From Comamonadaceae bacterium (GTDB lineage: Bacteria > Pseudomonadota > Gammaproteobacteria > Burkholderiales > Burkholderiaceae_C), in contig CANEVH010000003.1 of assembly GCA_947442105.1 (NCBI GenBank), positions 31,704 through 95,703 on the forward strand: DNA of 64,000 nucleotides, in the 5' to 3' direction. The notes under the pieces were generated by a model that made no database searches, was not told the origin of the DNA, and worked only from the letters and a program-made list of their open reading frames with translations. The position numbers and the translations under genes were made by a program. Below, one piece after another: positions 60,998 through 64,000 of the stretch; positions within the stretch are counted from its first letter, which is position 1; each line of letters begins with the position of its first letter.

Positions 60998-61312
60998 ATG
61001 AAAAAACTCTCTTTTGTTTTACTGGTCTGCGCTGCGCTCAACGCGCTTGCCGACGATGTCGCCCAAGGCCGCGCCAAGGCCGATGTGGCATGCGCCCTGT
61101 GCCACGGCCCCACGGGCATCGCGACACTTCCCAACGCCCCAAATCTTGCAGGCCAGCAGGCGATTTATCTGAGCGAGCAGTTGAAAAACTACCGCAGTGG
61201 CAAGCGACAGCACGAGGTCATGGGCGTGATCGCCAAACCGTTGACCGACGCCGAAATCGCCCAACTCGCTGCGTGGTACAGCGCCGTTAAAGTCACTGCC
61301 GAGGCGCCCTGA
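60998..61312 (+). CDS. Small periplasmic c-type cytochrome
   Basis: The 104-residue protein has a signal peptide (SFVLLVCAALNALA), haem motif CALCH at about residues 33-37, and the methionine-bearing C-terminal pattern HEVMGVIAKPLTDAEIAQLAAWYSAV of class I cytochromes such as c4/c553-like domains. It probably accepts electrons from the upstream sugar dehydrogenase and passes them to an oxidase. The receptor gene starts 16 bases after its stop. Confidence 0.9.
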   Translation: MKKLSFVLLVCAALNALADDVAQGRAKADVACALCHGPTGIATLPNAPNLAGQQAIYLSEQLKNYRSGKRQHEVMGVIAKPLTDAEIAQLAAWYSAVKVTAEAP

Positions 61313-61328
61313 ACCGGGGCAGTGAGCA

Positions 61329-63512
61329 ATGCCTTGTCCTTCCATTCCACTGGCTACTTCGATGTCTTCACCATTCAAATACACCCCCTTGACCGTCGCC
61401 TCCATGGCCTTGCTGTCTGGCCTGCTGGCACCCGCACTTGCCCAGACGCTTGATGAGGTGGTGGTTTCTGCCTCCCGCGCGCAGGCCCGCAGTTTTGACG
61501 CGCCGGCCGCCATCCAGTCGGTGGGGCGCGAGGTGATTCAAAACGGCGGCCCGCAGGTCAATTTGTCCGAGTCGCTGGTGCGCGTGCCGGGCCTGACTAT
61601 TTTGGACCGCAGCAATTACGCGCAGGATTTGCAGCTCTCCATCCGTGGCTTTGGAGCGCGGGCGGCGTTTGGCATTCGCGGCATTCGCCTGCTGATTGAC
61701 GGCATTCCGGCCACCACGCCAGACGGCCAGGGCCAGGGCTCATCGGTGAGCCTAACCTCCATGGACCGCATCGAAGTCTTACGCGGACCGCTGGCCCAGC
61801 TTTACGGCAACGCCTCTGGCGGCGTGATCCAGGCGTTTACCAAACCGGCCTCCCCGGTGCCCTTGGTGGACTACCAGTACTATGTAGGCGACTACGGTCT
61901 GCACCGCGCCGACTACCAGTTCTCTGACACCGTGGGGGACTATGGGCTGGTGGCCGACTACAGCACTTTCACCATCGACGGCTACCGCGACAACAGCCGT
62001 ACCGAGCGCAAGCAGTTCAACGGCAAGCTCGACTTCAACACCAACAACCAGACACGTGTGACCCTGGTGTTCAACCAGTTTGATATGCCACTGGCGCAAG
62101 ACCCGCTGGGTTTGACCGCAGCGCAATGGGCGTCCAACCCCGCGGGTGCTGGCAACTACGCCGCCCTGTACCAAACGCGCAAGGCCGTGCTCCAAAACCA
62201 ATTGGGAGGCTCTGCAACCTACACCGTGGACCGCGACCGCTCGTTCACCGGGCGCGCCTACTACGGCACCCGTGACAATTTGCAATACCAAAGCGCAAAC
62301 ACCATCACCAATCCACCGGCTGCCACCTGGGTCGGCCTGAACCGCAAGTACTTCGGAGCGGGTTTGCAATACAACGAAAACACCCGCTGGGGCGAAACGC
62401 CGGTGCAGTGGGTCTCTGGCTATGAATTCGACCGCTCGCGCGAGTACCGCCAAGGCGGCGGCACGCTGTATGGCGAGAAAAGCAACGATCCGCCCACGCG
62501 CAATGAAGACAACCAATCAGAAAACAGCGACTTCTTTGCACAGGCCACCGCCCACGTCTCCGAGGCCGTGTCCGTGGTGGGCGGACTGCGGCACAGCGCG
62601 GTGCGCTTTGCCAGCGACGACTACCTGGTTACACCCAGCAGCCCCGATGGCTCGGGCAGCGTGAGCTACCGCGCCACCACGCCCGTGCTCGGGGTGACCT
62701 ACTACGCCACCGAACACCTCAATGTCTACGCCAACTACGGCCAAGGCTTTGAGACGCCCACGCTGGCGGAGATGGCCTACAGCAACGACCCCGGCGCCAG
62801 CGGCCCCAAAGGCGCGTTCAATTCCACCCTGAACGCGTCCAACAGCCGCCACTATGAAATCGGAAGCAAATGGGCGCCAAGCCGCCAAACCCGTGCAGAT
62901 TTTTCCGTCTACCAGATAGACACGACCGACGAACTGGTAGTCGCCCAAAGCTTTCGGGGCGCAACGGCGTACACCAATGCGCCGGGCACCTCGCGAAGCG
63001 GGTGGGAACTCTCTGCCCACACCTTGCTATCGCCCCAGGTTTCGGCCACGCTGTCGGCCTCTGCCATCAATGCGCAGTACACCAAAGACTTTGATTGTGT
63101 TGGCTTGCTTTGCAGCGGCAAGACCAAGATTCCTTCCGGCAGCAAGATGCCGGGTATTCCTGAGACCTCCTTTTTCTCTGAAGTGGCCTGGTCCAGCAGC
63201 CCCGCGCAGCCAGGGGCCAAGTCCGCCCCGGTGGGAACCCGGCTGGGCTTCGAAGTGGTTCAAGCCGGCAGAATGTACGTGAACGACTTGAACGATTTGG
63301 CGCCGGCCAATGGTCACACTATTTTCAACCTCAGCGCCAGCCAGCGCTGGGCAGTGGACCGGGCAGCGGTCACGCTGTACGCGCGCCTGAACAACGCCAG
63401 CGACGAGCGCTATATCGGCTCTGTCATCGTCAACCAAAGCAGCAAGCAGTTTTACGAACCGGGCCTGCCGAAGAACTGGATGCTTGGCGTCTCGGTATCT
63501 GCACCGCTTTAA
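61329..63512 (+). CDS. pqqU: TonB-dependent receptor of the YncD/PqqU type, probable PQQ uptake
   Basis: The 727-residue outer-membrane receptor has a signal peptide ending ALAQ, TonB box-like LDEVVVSAS, and a plug domain with NLSESLVRVPGL, NYAQDLQLSIRGFG, GIRGIRLLIDGIPATTPDGQGQ and LYGNASGGV. These runs agree almost residue for residue with E. coli YncD/PqqU, shown to import pyrroloquinoline quinone. The barrel ends in a typical final strand (SVSAPL). The start may be ATG 61329 or 61362. With the neighbouring PQQ-type dehydrogenase and no pqq synthesis genes in view, uptake of external PQQ is a strong inference. Confidence 0.85.
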   Translation: MPCPSIPLATSMSSPFKYTPLTVASMALLSGLLAPALAQTLDEVVVSASRAQARSFDAPAAIQSVGREVIQNGGPQVNLSESLVRVPGLTILDRSNYAQDLQLSIRGFGARAAFGIRGIRLLIDGIPATTPDGQGQGSSVSLTSMDRIEVLRGPLAQLYGNASGGVIQAFTKPASPVPLVDYQYYVGDYGLHRADYQFSDTVGDYGLVADYSTFTIDGYRDNSRTERKQFNGKLDFNTNNQTRVTLVFNQFDMPLAQDPLGLTAAQWASNPAGAGNYAALYQTRKAVLQNQLGGSATYTVDRDRSFTGRAYYGTRDNLQYQSANTITNPPAATWVGLNRKYFGAGLQYNENTRWGETPVQWVSGYEFDRSREYRQGGGTLYGEKSNDPPTRNEDNQSENSDFFAQATAHVSEAVSVVGGLRHSAVRFASDDYLVTPSSPDGSGSVSYRATTPVLGVTYYATEHLNVYANYGQGFETPTLAEMAYSNDPGASGPKGAFNSTLNASNSRHYEIGSKWAPSRQTRADFSVYQIDTTDELVVAQSFRGATAYTNAPGTSRSGWELSAHTLLSPQVSATLSASAINAQYTKDFDCVGLLCSGKTKIPSGSKMPGIPETSFFSEVAWSSSPAQPGAKSAPVGTRLGFEVVQAGRMYVNDLNDLAPANGHTIFNLSASQRWAVDRAAVTLYARLNNASDERYIGSVIVNQSSKQFYEPGLPKNWMLGVSVSAPL

Positions 63513-63557
63513 CTGCCATGAAGGTGCGCCGCGCCCCCATGCATGAACCTTGTTTTG

Positions 63558-64000
63558 CTAAGCGCCAATGCCAGCGGCGCCGTACTCCACCACCTGCGCC
63601 GGTTGCACGGTTTGCGCCGCTGCGCTCTGTGCCATCGCCGTGACAGCATGCCTCAGGGGCGAGTTCGGTGCCAGAACGCCGAAGTAGCGGTGACGGTGCG
63701 TTCGCGGTGGTGGCACCAGCTTGGCAATGCGATCCATCAGCTCCAGCGGCGTGAGTGTGAGCTCATCGACCTTGGCACCGCGTTTGTGGTGGAGGTTGCT
63801 GCCGGGCTCGCTGTGCTGCTTGGCGCAGCGGTAAACCAACTCGCGGCCCGCTTTGCGCAGCCGCTCCATGGCAAACGGCGGTCGGGCGCAGTAGCGCAAC
63901 AAACGCTCCAGCCCGGCGCGGTCGTGCGCTGCAATGCATACGCTGGTGTCCACCGAGAAGCCGCTGTGCTTGTAGCCCAGCATCTCTTGGGCCTCGAAAC
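63558..64000 (-). mobile_element. IS91-family transposase, incomplete (runs off the right edge)
   Basis: The minus-strand frame is open to the window end and holds HSGFSVDTSVCIAAHDRAGLERLLRYCARPPFAMERL, HKRGAKVDELTLTPLELMDRIAKLVPPPRTHRHRYFGVLAPNSPLR, the C-terminal conserved part of IS91/IS801 Y2-type transposases. It stops after QPAQVVEYGAAGIGA without the usual tail (YLWA...ARIYE...LCPICGG), so the 3' end is probably truncated or frameshifted. IS91 elements move by rolling-circle transposition. Confidence 0.85.

Overview
The window looks like a chromosome segment of a betaproteobacterium, most likely Burkholderiales/Comamonadaceae. The grounds are moderate-to-high GC, a lone TctC/Bug-type binding protein, a pilV-pilW-pilX-pilY1-pilE minor-pilin operon, sulfonate catabolism genes and a split PQQ/c-type cytochrome oxidation locus. 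No rRNA, tRNA or CRISPR array was recognised.

Layout. (1) 1-1638: a GMC flavoprotein dehydrogenase (cut by the left edge) and its Tat-exported small subunit. (2) 1832-15107: a 13-kb one-strand defence operon. Read on the minus strand it runs hsdR, AlbA_2/Schlafen-type protein, class III Fic, broken KilA-N gene, dinD, 44-aa ORF, hsdS, 21-aa RhuM remnant, SMC-like ATPase, DUF4276 TOPRIM-like protein, RhuM, DUF1016/PDDEXK nuclease, hsdM. Most junctions overlap by a few bases. (3) 15328-18301: adenine deaminase, DUF805 membrane protein, CapA-like protein and a small secreted protein. (4) 18413-23313: IclR regulator, TctC-type binding protein, sulfoacetaldehyde dehydrogenase (SauS) and sulfoacetate-CoA ligase (SauT). 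(5) 23593-32431: a FimV-like secreted protein, the minor-pilin/PilY1 operon and a divergent FimT/GspH pseudopilin. (6) 32459-44162: an IclR-CobS-like-CobT-like operon divergent from xsc-ackA-soeABC. (7) 44546-50191: an OlsB-like acyltransferase and a seven-gene minus-strand operon (YHS, DoxX-like, lipoprotein hydrolase, DedA, ATP-grasp, DinB, NRDE). (8) 50465-57616: a soeC remnant, cupin, two EamA exporters, a MipA-like porin and a di-heme propeller lipoprotein. (9) 57733-63512: NhaR and Rrf2 regulators, then a PQQ-type sugar dehydrogenase, a cytochrome c and a YncD/PqqU-like TonB receptor. An IS91-type transposase runs off the right edge.

How the genes work together. Blocks 4 and 6 together give a route from sulfoacetate: activation to sulfoacetyl-CoA (SauT), reduction to sulfoacetaldehyde (SauS), cleavage to acetyl phosphate plus sulfite (Xsc), ATP recovery by acetate kinase, and sulfite oxidation by membrane-bound SoeABC. 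Both blocks have their own IclR regulator and share a similar operator-like motif. The last block looks like a PQQ use-and-uptake cassette.

The best candidate for something new is the defence operon. An ATPase/TOPRIM-like pair reminiscent of PARIS sits inside the type I restriction operon, next to an old RhuM start fragment that looks like an insertion scar, and with a duplicated leader minicistron. The second candidate is the CobS/CobT-like AAA+/vWA pair tied to xsc and a molybdenum sulfite dehydrogenase, far from any visible cobalamin gene.
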